Shown here: positions 55,004 through 64,000 of the stretch, in pieces | Numbering within the stretch: position 1 is the stretch's first letter | Layout: each line of letters starts with the position of its first letter | The notes under the pieces: model-generated | Database searches by the model: none | The model's input: the letters and a program-made list of their open reading frames with translations, nothing else | Told to the model about the DNA's origin: nothing | Program-made: the position numbers and the translations under genes | Source: Hyphodiscus hymeniophilus | Lineage: Eukaryota > Ascomycota > Leotiomycetes > Helotiales > Hyphodiscaceae | DNA: 64,000 bases | Direction of reading: 5' to 3' | Assembly (NCBI GenBank): GCA_016508695.1 | Contig: VNKQ01000012.1 | Location: 248,001 to 312,000, forward strand

Positions 55004-56927
55004 ATGAAACGCAAATTGGATTCGAACGATGTCCCGACTACGGCGGTTGAAATAGCAGGAAATGACGAGAAGTCTAGTTTCGCCAGTCTGGGACTCGACC
55101 CGCGCTTGCTTCAAGGAATCGCACAGCAAAACTTCACAACACCAACCCTCGTGCAGAACAAAGCTATTCCACTTGCATTAGATGGACGTGATGTTCTTGC
55201 CAGAGCAAAGACCGGATCTGGGAAGACAGCTGCATACATTCTGCCGATTCTTCACTCAATCTTGAAGCGAAAGCAGGTTCGTGATCGGTAATTACGCGAC
55301 TCTACAAGCTCGTCTGCTAACGTCTACAGTCTTCTCCTACTCAATGTACCTCCTCGCTTATCCTTGTACCCACACGAGAGCTTGCAGAGCAAGTCTTCAA
55401 AGCCGTCGAAGCATTCTCCTCCTTTGCCGCGAAAGATGTCAGAGCAATCAACCTCACACAAAAGGTTTCTGATGCTGTTCAACGGTCTCTACTCGCAGAC
55501 TCTCCTGATATTGTGATTGCTACGCCAGCTCGAGCTGCTCTCAATCTCGGCTCCTCTTCTCTCTCTCTCGAAAGACTCGCACATTTGGTCATCGACGAGG
55601 CTGATCTGGTGCTTTCATACGGCTACAATGAGGATCTTCAAAATGTTGCTAAGAGCTTGCCAAAGGGTGTGCAGACGATCCTGATGAGCGCTACTTTGAC
55701 GAGTGAGGTTGAGATACTGAAGGGTCTTTTCTGTAGAGATCCTGCAGTTCTACAGCTTGAGGAAGCGGAAGTTGAGGGAGAAGGAGTGAGCCAGTATGTC
55801 GTAAAGTGAGTTTCTTCATTTCCAAGCGACAGTGCGTCCGCTAAATAGGTCATAGATGCGGCGAAGACGAAAAGTTCCTTCTAGTTTACGTCATATTCAA
55901 GCTAAAGTTGGTCAAGGGCAAGTGCATCATATTTGTTGCGGATATTGATCGATGTTATCGTTTGAAGTTATACCTGGAACAGTTTGGGACGAAGAGCTGC
56001 ATTTTGAATTCGGAGCTTCCGGTCAACTCGAGGATTCATGTGGTGGAAGAGTTCAATAAAGGCGTATACGACATCATAATTGCATCCGACGAACACGAGA
56101 TTTTGGGTGACGAGGACGATGGAAAAGACGAAGAGGCCCAGGATAAATTACAAGCGGATGTAGCCAATCTCGGCTCAGACGCTCCAGAAGAGCCCGACCA
56201 ACCATCAAAGAAGAAGCGGAAATTAGCAAAGAAGGACAAGGAATATGGAATATCTCGAGGCATCGACTTCAAGAACGTAGCATGTGTACTTAACTTTGAT
56301 CTCCCAACCTCCTCGAAGTCATATACCCATCGAATCGGCAGAACAGCTCGAGCTGGCCAGACCGGTATGGCATTGTCACTCGTGGTGCCTTCGGAGTTGT
56401 ACCGGAAGCATAAGCCGACAAGCATCGAATCCACGAAAGACGATGAGAAGGTTCTCGCTAAGATCACCAAACACCAAAAGAAAAACGGAAAGGAGGTCAA
56501 GCCGTACAACTTTGACATGAAGCAAGTGGAGGCTTTTAGGTACCGAATGGGCGATGCGTTACGAGCCGTTACAAGAATTGCAATCCGTGAAGCCAGAACT
56601 CGCGAGTTAAGGCAGGAGCTGATGAAGAGTGATAAATTGAAGAGACATTTCGAGGAGAATCCAGGAGATCTCCACCATCTCCGGCACGATGGAGAACTGC
56701 GGCCCGCAAGAGTCCAGTCACATCTAAAGCATGTGCCTGACTACTTGCTGCCAAGAGAAGGTACAAAGGGTATTGCGGGCGGTAATGTCGGTTTTGTTGG
56801 AATCCGGAAGACGACCGAAAATCGCATTCGGAAAGCGAGGCTTGCCAACAAGGCAAAGGGAAGAGGAAAGATTGTTGCGAGAAAGAAGGACCCCTTGAAG
56901 ACCTTCAAGGCGAAGTCAAGGACTTGA
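55004..56927 (+). CDS. DBP9: Dbp9, ATP-dependent RNA helicase
   Basis: Three exons, 55004-55276, 55330-55805 and 55856-56927, give 606 aa; introns are 53 and 50 bp. DEAD-box motifs appear in order: Q motif FASLGLDPRLLQGIAQQNF...TLVQ, Walker A AKTGSGKT (68-75), VPTRELAEQV, ATPARAAL, DEAD (about 179-182), SATL, and HRIGRTARAG (about 408). The Dbp9-specific insert rich in Asp/Lys (ILGDEDDGKDEEAQDK to KKKRKLAKKDKEYG) separates the two RecA lobes' late motifs, and a Lys/Arg-rich tail ends the protein. Dbp9 acts in the nucleolus in 60S ribosomal subunit assembly. The start chosen lies after an ACGAAA leader and matches the usual N-terminus. Confidence 0.97.
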
Positions 56928-57409
56928 TCGTCACATAGCTCATGAATGAAGTTTGGTTCCCAAAGCCCCGGTGGATGCTTTATGAAAGTACCCCCGCAGC
57001 ATACGTTCATGATTCAACGATGCTGACTTTGCCCTCCCCCGCATTACTTCTAGTGAAGCTTTTTGACCATTCGCAGTGCGACTCAGCCAGAATTGGCTGG
57101 TTTCAGGGCATTCATTCTTTCAAGTACCTTTTTCTTCTAGAGTTCGTAAGAAGTGATCGCCGGAGACCGAGGACGCACACTGCAATGGATTGAGATCCAT
57201 GTCTTAAGAATCATAGCTGGTTTTTCCCCACATCACACAGCTTTCCACGGGCTGTTACCAGGGAAACATCTTGTTTGAAGAAGCTGCACTATTAGAAGAT
57301 AGTAACCAGTGGTATACTACACTGGCGTTATCCTCCATCCATGAAATCAGAGCCTTGACAGAGTTGCTGATTCTATGCCTTGTTTTTATTTTGTTTGCTA
57401 CTAACTTTA

Positions 57410-57549
57410 ACCGAATCGACACAATGCCCGACCGAATTGACATGATCCTTAACCGAATCACAATACCTTATCCGAATCGATACAACCTGATAATCGAATC
57501 GACACAACAACCGAATCGACATAACCTGATAACCGAATCGACACACAAC
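57410..57549. repeat. Minisatellite of CCGAATCGACA-type units
   Basis: About seven degenerate units of 18-22 bp each carry (A)CCGAATCGA(C/T)A, for example AACCGAATCGACACAATGC and ATCCGAATCGATACAACC. The core is the reverse complement of the GATTCGGAT words scattered at 22.2-22.7 kb. Confidence 0.75.
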
Positions 57550-58022
57550 ATGCTTACAGCTTTTACCAAGTTTAGAGCTTTTCCACTCAAGGATACTACT
57601 ACTTAGATTCATCATACGCAAAAGCCATTTCGTCACCTCAACATAACGTTCCCTTACAATCTAATGTTTTACGCCAGCCATCTTTATACATCTCTCTGCA
57701 TTATCCAATTCGTTACGCAAACCTTCTTACACCAATCCTTTATGTACTGAGTCTTACCGGACGATAATATTCACTCAATGAAGCTCGCAAGCATCAATTT
57801 TGCAACTACAATGTTGGCCTGTTATCTTGGCAAAGAGTCAGCCGATTGTATTCCTGGCACGTTGACCCTAACCACAGCTCTAGAGAATCGTTGGAGAGGA
57901 GTATTCGCTTAAAATTTCAGCTGAGAAGTATTCTATACCTATAGTAGGCACAGGAAACTCGCTAATAGTACGTTAGTATCTCGTTACCGAAAGCCCTGAA
58001 GGATCGGTTAGAAATGGGCATC

Positions 58023-58088
58023 CGCTTGAAAAGGGGTCTTCGCTTGAAAAGGGGTACTCGCTTAAATAGGGGTAACCGCTCAAGATTG
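58023..58088. repeat. 18-bp tandem repeat, three and a half copies
   Basis: Units CGCTTGAAAAGGGGTCTT, CGCTTGAAAAGGGGTACT and CGCTTAAATAGGGGTAAC are followed by a partial CGCTCAAGATTG. In one frame they read as R-L-K-R-G repeats starting from an ATG at 58014. Confidence 0.8.
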
Positions 58089-58447
58089 CAAGCAAGAGGT
58101 ATTCTGCTAGGTACAAAGAACTCGCTGTCAATACATCAGTACCTCAATAGTAACAGCCAGGCTGGTATATTACCAGCTTGTCTGCTAATCGTCAATCAGA
58201 TATAGGCGAGTCTCTCACAGGCAACCAAGAAATCGCCTTTGTCTTGCAAGCGACAGAATCGTCAAGATGTCGACATCTTGTCGACATTGTGTCGACATAT
58301 ATCCTCGCGAGATGGGCCGGTCCTCTTGCAAGCGATAGACCAGTCACGCTAGAGATATTCTATGACGACATAGATCACGACTTAGATGATACTTCTCCTC
58401 TTCATCATTATTCAACCGCCAACCTTCTCACAACTACAACCAACAAC

Positions 58448-61400
58448 ATGCAAGGTCACGACCACCGCTCTGATGCTGAAGGAGCTATGGCGGATCAATC
58501 TTGCTACTTGCTTCAACAACAGAACATGGAAGGACACAAGCAACAACAGTTTGATAGTGAGGAAGCTGTGACGGCCCAAGGTATTCATCGACCTTCATCA
58601 CATCACTCTGTCGAACGACACCTAAGCCCCTCCGCAGTGGACTCTCGCCCAAGCCAGCGACCTCAGGATCGCGATTCCTTCCTTCGAGTTCAACAACAGT
58701 CTGATAGTAAGGAAGCTGTGATGGACCAAGGTATTTATCGACCATTATCACATCACTCTGTCGAACGACATCCAAGCCCCTCCGTAGTGGACTCTGGCCC
58801 AAGCCAGCGACCCTATATTCACAATTCCTTCCCTCGCAAACCTCAGAGTCACGATTCCTTCCCTCGCTCAAACGACGATTCCTTCCCTCGTCCAGACCAG
58901 CTACCCCAAAATCACCATTCCTTCCCTCGCCAACCCCAGAGTCACGATTCCTTCCCTCGCTCAAACGACGATTCCTTCCCTCGTCCAGACCAGCTACCCC
59001 AAAATCACTATTCCTTCCCTCGCCAACCCCAGAACCACGATTCCTTCCCTCGCCCAAACGACGATTCCTTCCCTCGTCTAGACCAGCTACCCCAGAATCA
59101 CCATTCCTTCCCTCGCCCAAACGACGATTCCTTCCCTCGCGCAGACCAGCGACCCCAGAACTACGATTCCATCTCTCGCCCAGGCCATTCCTTCTCTCGC
59201 GCAGACAATTACTTCCCTCGCGCAGACCAGCGATCCCAGAATTACAATTCCATGTCTCGCCCAGACCATTCCTTCTCTCGCGCAGACCAGCGACCCCAGA
59301 ATTACGATTCCTCTTCTCCTCAATTAAGTTTTCATGGCGGTTACGAGATGATTCACTCTACTTCCCATAAAATGAACAGACGTCCAAGAGACCCCAACAT
59401 CGATGCCACCCGAAATTTGGAGCAGCGGATCAGTAGACGCTCTCCATCAACTGCTCCATATGCACGTCGATCTTACATTGGACACAGAGGTAATGGCTTG
59501 CAAAACTCTTCGCTTCGATCTCCGATATGGGACTCCAGTGCGGGCACAAAGCAGCGAATACAGTTAAAGAATAAACGATCTCGCATAACTGCTCGCAAAG
59601 GCAAAAAGCAAAAGAAGAGTTACCTGCCACGTGTCTATCCATACGAAGATGGTGGAATTCCTGGAGATGGAGGCTCATCCTCCGACGAAAACCTTATGTT
59701 GACTCCAAAGGTCGCAGGACGCATGACCTATGAGGGTGGCATTCGAGCTGCTACAAAGATCATACCTGCTGCGGTAGCTACTGCCGATGACTACAGACCT
59801 TACGAGCCTCAGACTTACGAGCAAGTCATGAAAGGATACGAAGTCAGATACCGTCGAAGCAGAAAGCTATTTGCACGCAAGAAGAAGGCGGCTTGGGATG
59901 AGGCTGAAGCCAATAGTGACGTTGAAGGAATGTTTTCAGTGCTTGAAGCAATTGAGGAGTCTAAGGAACACCGTCTCTCACTTCGAGACGACTTGGACGA
60001 GTCGATAAACCAATCTCCAAGTCCCTCACGCCGCCTCAACCAGCCTCCTCGTCCTTTTTCACCTGGCCGCAAGTCGGCATTTCAGAGTCAGTCCAATATC
60101 CGGCCTTCTCGCCGTGGTGGTCTGGCTCCATATACAGGGCAACTCTTCCCAAGTCAAAGTCAAAAGCGAACAACTAATTGGGTATTAAACATAGCACCAG
60201 AAGCTCAGCTCCGTGGAGACTCCCCTGGTTCTCACACTCTCTCCGGAGTTGAGTATCTCAGTCCTCTTGAACAAGCTTATCGCCGTGGCACCCAACTAGC
60301 AAATAATGCATCCATGAAGAATGGCAATCGCCATCCTCATTCGTCTCCCAATCAGGCTGGACACAGTGGTGGTCAAGACTCTCAGGTCCGATCAGACTCA
60401 CTAGCTTTCGAAAATCAGTCCATCGATTCACCATCCGTGATTGTCATTTCTTCTACAGAAACTAGTCCAATCACTATGAAACGCTCCCTACCAATGAAGG
60501 AACGTCTTGAGCCACCGAGGAAAAGGCTCGCTTGGAAACCCAGAGCTGCAAACAGCAAGGGTGAGGCTCGAAATGAAGTGGATCCCGATGTTACTCGCCA
60601 GCAGAGAATCGCAAATCAGACGGTCGATTCGGAGCTAAAGGCTGCCAATGAGGAGCGAGACCAGGAGTTGTTTGGCGAGGCAATCGGCCATACAGCTGAA
60701 GAGCTTGAAAATCAGGCCGAGCTAAAGCGTAGAGAGACGCAGCGCAAGGAAGAAGCAAAGATGCGGGCTGAGATGGCCAAAGATGACGCTCGCATTGCGG
60801 AAATCAATAAGCAAAGAACAATTGCCCAGGCTCGCGATGCGGAGAGACTCCAAAAGTCTCGGGAGCAAATCTGCAAAAAGCAGAAGCGTGACGCTGTGAG
60901 AAAGCGACTGCGTGCAAAAGAAGAGAATATAAAAGAGGAGAGACGAAAGCGGACCGTTGAGCTTATCGCAGCTCAGCGGGCAAGAGAAGCAGCCGAAGCC
61001 GAGCTTCGCAAGGTGCAAGAGGAGAAATCTAGAGCTCTCAAAGAGATGAACACCTTTAAGCTTGAGCTTATGAGAACCAATATGGCGGTGAAGAAAGTTG
61101 AAGTTGCATCACTCTCTGTCGCCAAACCTCGTGTGTCGGTGTCGCTGAACGCTGTCGATCCAAATCTACCAACAGAAAATCCGCTTTTTATCTCTGACAA
61201 CCCTGAGGTTGTCGACGCCGGCGATAATAATGTGCTTCCAAGATCCACGAATTCAGACGCCAGAAACGTGTCAGAGCTCTTTCCGAGCCAGTCTGCTTTC
61301 CGCAACATGGTTGCGGAAAGCAGACAGAGAGTTCAGCAGAAGAGAGATTTGGAAGCGAAAAAACGATCTGAAGCATGCAGAGACCGTCTCTTGGCTTTCC

Positions 61401-62960
61401 GTCAGTCAAAGGCTCCTAAGCTTTCGGCAAAAGCGCAGCCGAGAAGAAGCAAGAGAGCACCTAGCGTTGCCCTGAAAACCAAGGTTCGAGCTCGCTCCGA
61501 GGGTCGTCGGCAAAACGCCGTCGCAAGCTTCCTTACACCTCTTGTTACCGATGATGAGCCCATGCAAAGCAAGCCGGCACCACCAAAATTATTTCTCTCA
61601 GAGGTCAAACTCCCCCGGAAAAATGCTGAGGATGAAGCCAATGAGCAGAAACGTCGAGAAGAACGACGAAAAAATAATTTGCCGAGAATCGCAGAGAAGC
61701 GGAGGGAGAAGATTATAAATGGTGCAAAGCGGGATGGTATCACTCTCCAAGATGAAGAGGTGCAGAGTCGCGTCGATGCTCACATGAGAAAACTTGAGGT
61801 AATCAACAATATTTGTCCGGGCATAAAATATGAGAGGGAGCTGACGTCGAAATTAGGAGGCGTATCAGAAGAAGCAAGCCAAAAAGAGCGGAAGTTTCGC
61901 GTTACCACAATCCCAAACCCCACAAGAGCTGCCATCCTCTTCTACAACTTCATCGGAGCACGCTCAAAATGACACTCAAGAACAAACGAATGATAATGAA
62001 AATTTCACAGCTACACAGCGTCGAAATGGTGGCCGTTATGTCCAGAAGACCGTCAGCGACCTTTCAGGAAGTCTTACTAAAGCTGATCTGGATATGCTTG
62101 ACAGTGACTCTGATGTATCTGAAGAAGATCCTGATGACGATGAAACAGCCCACGTCACACTTGGAGCCAAGACAACGGCAGTTAGTGGTGAGGATCAAGG
62201 TGCTAGTGGCGCATTAAATCGAGACGACAGTGAAGACGAGCTCTCCAAATCAAACCTTGCGACCGCCAAGTCCCAAAAATCAAGCGTTGAGAAGCAACAG
62301 ATTAGAATTTACAGCGTTAAACGAAATGAGGTCAAGGACGGTGCCGAAATGCCTGAGTCGAACAGAATGCTTACCGATCGCCAGGAGGCTAACGACATGG
62401 CTAGAGACATGACAAAGCAGTATCGCGAGGCAGCAAACAATGAGGAAGAGTCTTTTTCCAAGAAGGACAAAGATGGACTCTACTATGCTGAGGTTGTAGT
62501 CGATCACCAAAATTCCCTGACTGTCGAAGTGACTTCCGTCTTTGCAGATCCAGCAGCGTACGGAGTAGATGTCTGCAAGGTCAAAAGTATCTATGCGGAG
62601 CAGGTCTGGGTTATTAAACGAGAACTCAAGAAGACTGTCACGGATCCCGAGACAGGACACACTACCTTAACACACATCAAGGAAGAGCCCAACAATCTCG
62701 TCTATACGGACCGAGGTTACGCTAACACACATGCTTGTGAGCTGCTTATCGAATACCTCAAGCCCCCAAAACCATTTGAGGCCGAGTTTGAGAAGACGTG
62801 GGCGGACGAGTTGGCTAAGCCGATCAGAGATAGCCTGGAGAGTTTGGACGACGGCGAGCTTGTCGATGCTGAGGTAGACCTTGGTGAGATGCCTTGGATA
62901 GAGTGGGACTCGATTCGTCACATCGTTGAGGTGGGACAAACGAAAGGTCCTCGGAATTGA
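58448..62960 (+). CDS. Large lineage-specific protein with internal tandem repeats
   Basis: Two exons, 58448-61798 and 61857-62960, joined by a 58-bp intron (GTAATC..AATTAG), give 1484 aa. The second exon corrects a frame that otherwise stops at 61972. The N-terminal third is repetitive: a 50-residue unit twice (58541-58840), then many D-S-F-P-R units (58831-59313). A basic middle follows, then a long charged helical or coiled-coil segment (about 735-870; KRRETQRKEEAKMRAEMAKDD), more basic linkers, an acidic patch (DLDMLDSDSDVSEEDPDDDE) and a compact-looking C-terminal region (YYAEVVVDHQNSLTVEV..., YAEQVWVIKREL). No family is recognised. The frame is open upstream of 58448, and a spliced start at 58014 is possible. 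A GTAAGT/TACAG pair after the stop may be a 3'-UTR intron. Confidence 0.72.
58541..59313 (+). repeat. Coding tandem repeats (50-aa unit x2, then D-S-F-P-R array)
   Basis: A 150-bp unit occurs twice (58541-58690, 58691-58840), encoding SHHSVERH.SPS.VDS.PSQRP. It is followed to about 59313 by an array of DSFPR-type units, some organised in 93-bp higher-order repeats containing NDDSFPRPDQLPQNH. Nucleotide identity between neighbouring units is high, so copy number probably varies between strains. Confidence 0.8.
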
Positions 62961-63670
62961 AGGAGTAAGTGCTGACTGGTCGAGCCACACAGAAAATCTT
63001 TGACTAACTTGTACAGAACGAAGCCGTGCCAAAATTTGACCAGCGAAAGTTGGCCTTAGCCATTTCCTTTGACGATAGCGGATTTTATGGGACGGACATC
63101 ATTATGGTTTATCTTCACAAAAGCGTTCCTCTTACATAGACAAAAGTCCAGCGTTGAGCTTCTTTCCATACATAAAGCGTTGCATTCAATCCTAATCGTT
63201 CACTTTATTATGATGATTAGGACAACATCCAGTTTAGTGAAAGATGACCACGGATAAAACCCCATATGCCCTTATCCTAATCAATGAAAAAATTTGAACG
63301 ATTAGGATAACATCTGATAAAGTGAAATATCCCCACAAATAATTGCTTTGAAATGAGATATCCTAATCACTCAAAAAATTTGAACGATTAGGATGATATC
63401 TAATCGAGTGAAAAATTACCTTCTCCCATTTATCTAACGTGTTTGGGTGATTCGGAATTTCGGCAACAAATGACCGATCCCAATTGTTCAAGTACTTTTG
63501 AGACATTGGGATTGGGGAATTTTATACAAATCATGTTGATTACGACCAAGCCGCTAGCTACTACTCTCACAGATATCATATCCCCACCAGCAAATAACCT
63601 AACGCCACTTTCATCCTCAATATGTGCAAGCCTACATGAATCCCGCTCCCTAGCCCAAGTCACAAAAATC
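62961..63670. other. Convergent intergenic region with hairpin repeats
   Basis: This gap lies between the repeat-rich gene and SMC3. It contains a spliceable GTAAGT..TACAG segment (62969-63016) and three 86-bp repeats (63189-63440). Frames here are short. Confidence 0.5.
63189..63440. repeat. Three tandem units of about 86 bp with inverted-repeat core
   Basis: Units begin with ATCCTAATC at 63189, 63274 and 63360 (spacing 85 and 86 bp). In units 2 and 3 this word pairs with GATTAGGAT 17 bp downstream, making a 9-bp stem extended by TCAAA/TTTGA inner arms in unit 3. Each unit then continues with a conserved ..ACATC/ATATC....AGTGAAA.. segment. The same arm words occur at 22652, 23152 and 23268. 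Confidence 0.8.
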
Positions 63671-64000
63671 CTACTTCGGCGCCTCGCCGTCCACAAATCT
63701 CAATGCCTCTTCCTGACTAACAGCATCAATACCAGAAGTCTTGTTGTGGAAGGTAACACCATAGCACTTATCCGCCACAAGCAACATCTCTGGTCTGAAG
63801 GTCGTGCAGATGAATTGTCCACTCATGCCGCCTTCCTCTTTTTCTGAACCTTCATTCTGCTGAGCTGAAATCTCTTCAAGCATTTGTGCAACAGCTGTTC
63901 GGTATTGGGCGTCGAGATTGGCGTCGATTTCATCGAAGAGATAGAAGGGCGCGGGGTCACACTGTTGAATTGCAAAGACAAGTGCTAGGGCACACAAGCC
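63671..64000 (-). CDS. SMC3: Smc3, cohesin ATPase subunit (C-terminal end, partial)
   Basis: The frame enters from the right edge and ends with TAG at 63671, so only the last 109 residues are present. It contains the C-terminal ABC-type ATPase half: LCALALVFAIQQCDPAPFYL with Walker B ending FYLFDEIDANLD, then QFICTTFRPEM (H-loop region), and ADKCYGVTFHNKTS, which are diagnostic for Smc3. The signature loop must lie just beyond the window. A Glu/Gly-rich insert (QQNEGSEKEEGGMSG) is slightly longer than usual. Smc3 pairs with Smc1 in the cohesin ring and holds sister chromatids together. No intron is seen in the visible part. Confidence 0.97.
   Translation of the reverse strand, partial: GLCALALVFAIQQCDPAPFYLFDEIDANLDAQYRTAVAQMLEEISAQQNEGSEKEEGGMSGQFICTTFRPEMLLVADKCYGVTFHNKTSGIDAVSQEEALRFVDGEAPK

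Larger units (their letters stand above)
56928..58447. other. Minisatellite-bearing region before the repeat-rich gene
   Basis: About 1.5 kb with two tandem repeats (57410-57549 and 58023-58088). A short ATG frame at 58014 could be a 5' exon of the next gene: donor at 58100 (GTATTC) and acceptor ending at 58206 would join in phase. Another small ATG frame (57271-57606) simply reads through the minisatellite. Confidence 0.4.

Noticed and set aside
58485..59323. Minus-strand repeat frames (EGRNR-type units) opposite the D-S-F-P-R array
   Set aside because: Tandem repeats with unit length divisible by three keep every frame open; the plus strand continues as one long gene, so the minus frames are shadows.
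61969..62217. Separate 82-codon frame starting at the end of the large exon
   Set aside because: The 58-bp intron at 61799-61856 joins the two long coding parts in a different frame, making this one redundant.

Overview
The window is nuclear DNA from a filamentous ascomycete (Pezizomycotina, possibly Leotiomycetes; the class is a guess from gene content). Genes are split by short introns of about 49-65 bp with GT..AG ends and CTAAC/CTGAY-like branch sites. Both strands are used, neighbours are often divergent, and the families present are fungal: Zn2Cys6 regulators, the fungal rhodopsin-domain family, DUF7707, DUF6590, and the ERMES subunit Mdm34. I found no tRNA or rRNA gene, no CRISPR array and no transposase.

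Layout. 0-15 kb is accessory and loosely packed: an amidase-signature enzyme, a seven-helix rhodopsin-domain membrane protein, a Zn2Cys6 regulator, and a second large regulator that joins a variant Zn2Cys6 cluster to a Rua1-type C-terminal cysteine domain. 15.6-34.6 kb is mostly conserved housekeeping: a CCDC47-like ER protein, a haspin-type histone H3 kinase, an equilibrative nucleoside transporter, MDM34 (ER-mitochondria tether), YAF9 (YEATS chromatin reader), COQ11 (coenzyme Q), SYF2 (spliceosome) and a large unrecognised protein with a mitochondrial presequence. Between these lie an unrecognised basic protein in repeat-rich DNA (22-24 kb) and a secreted or membrane DUF7707 protein with an apparent one-base frameshift.

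36.8-53.3 kb is the most unusual part. A divergent two-gene unit is present three times in tandem. Each unit has a minus-strand coiled-coil protein (430, 636 and 574 aa) sharing a central G-P-x-E motif and a C-terminal N-x-W-L...Y-W block. Each is paired head to head with a plus-strand DUF6590 protein (428, 426 and 641 aa) carrying tyrosine-rich low-complexity tails. The copies have diverged strongly, but motifs, orientation and, in copies 1 and 2, intron positions are kept. I know of no assigned function for the pair.

53.3-64 kb holds a relic of a protein kinase, DBP9 (ribosome-biogenesis DEAD-box helicase), a 1.5 kb stretch with two minisatellites, a very large repeat-bearing lineage-specific protein (about 1480 aa), three tandem 86-bp hairpin repeats related to sequences at 22-23 kb, and the C-terminal end of SMC3 (cohesin) running off the right edge. 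Exon boundaries below were worked out by hand from splice consensus and reading-phase agreement.
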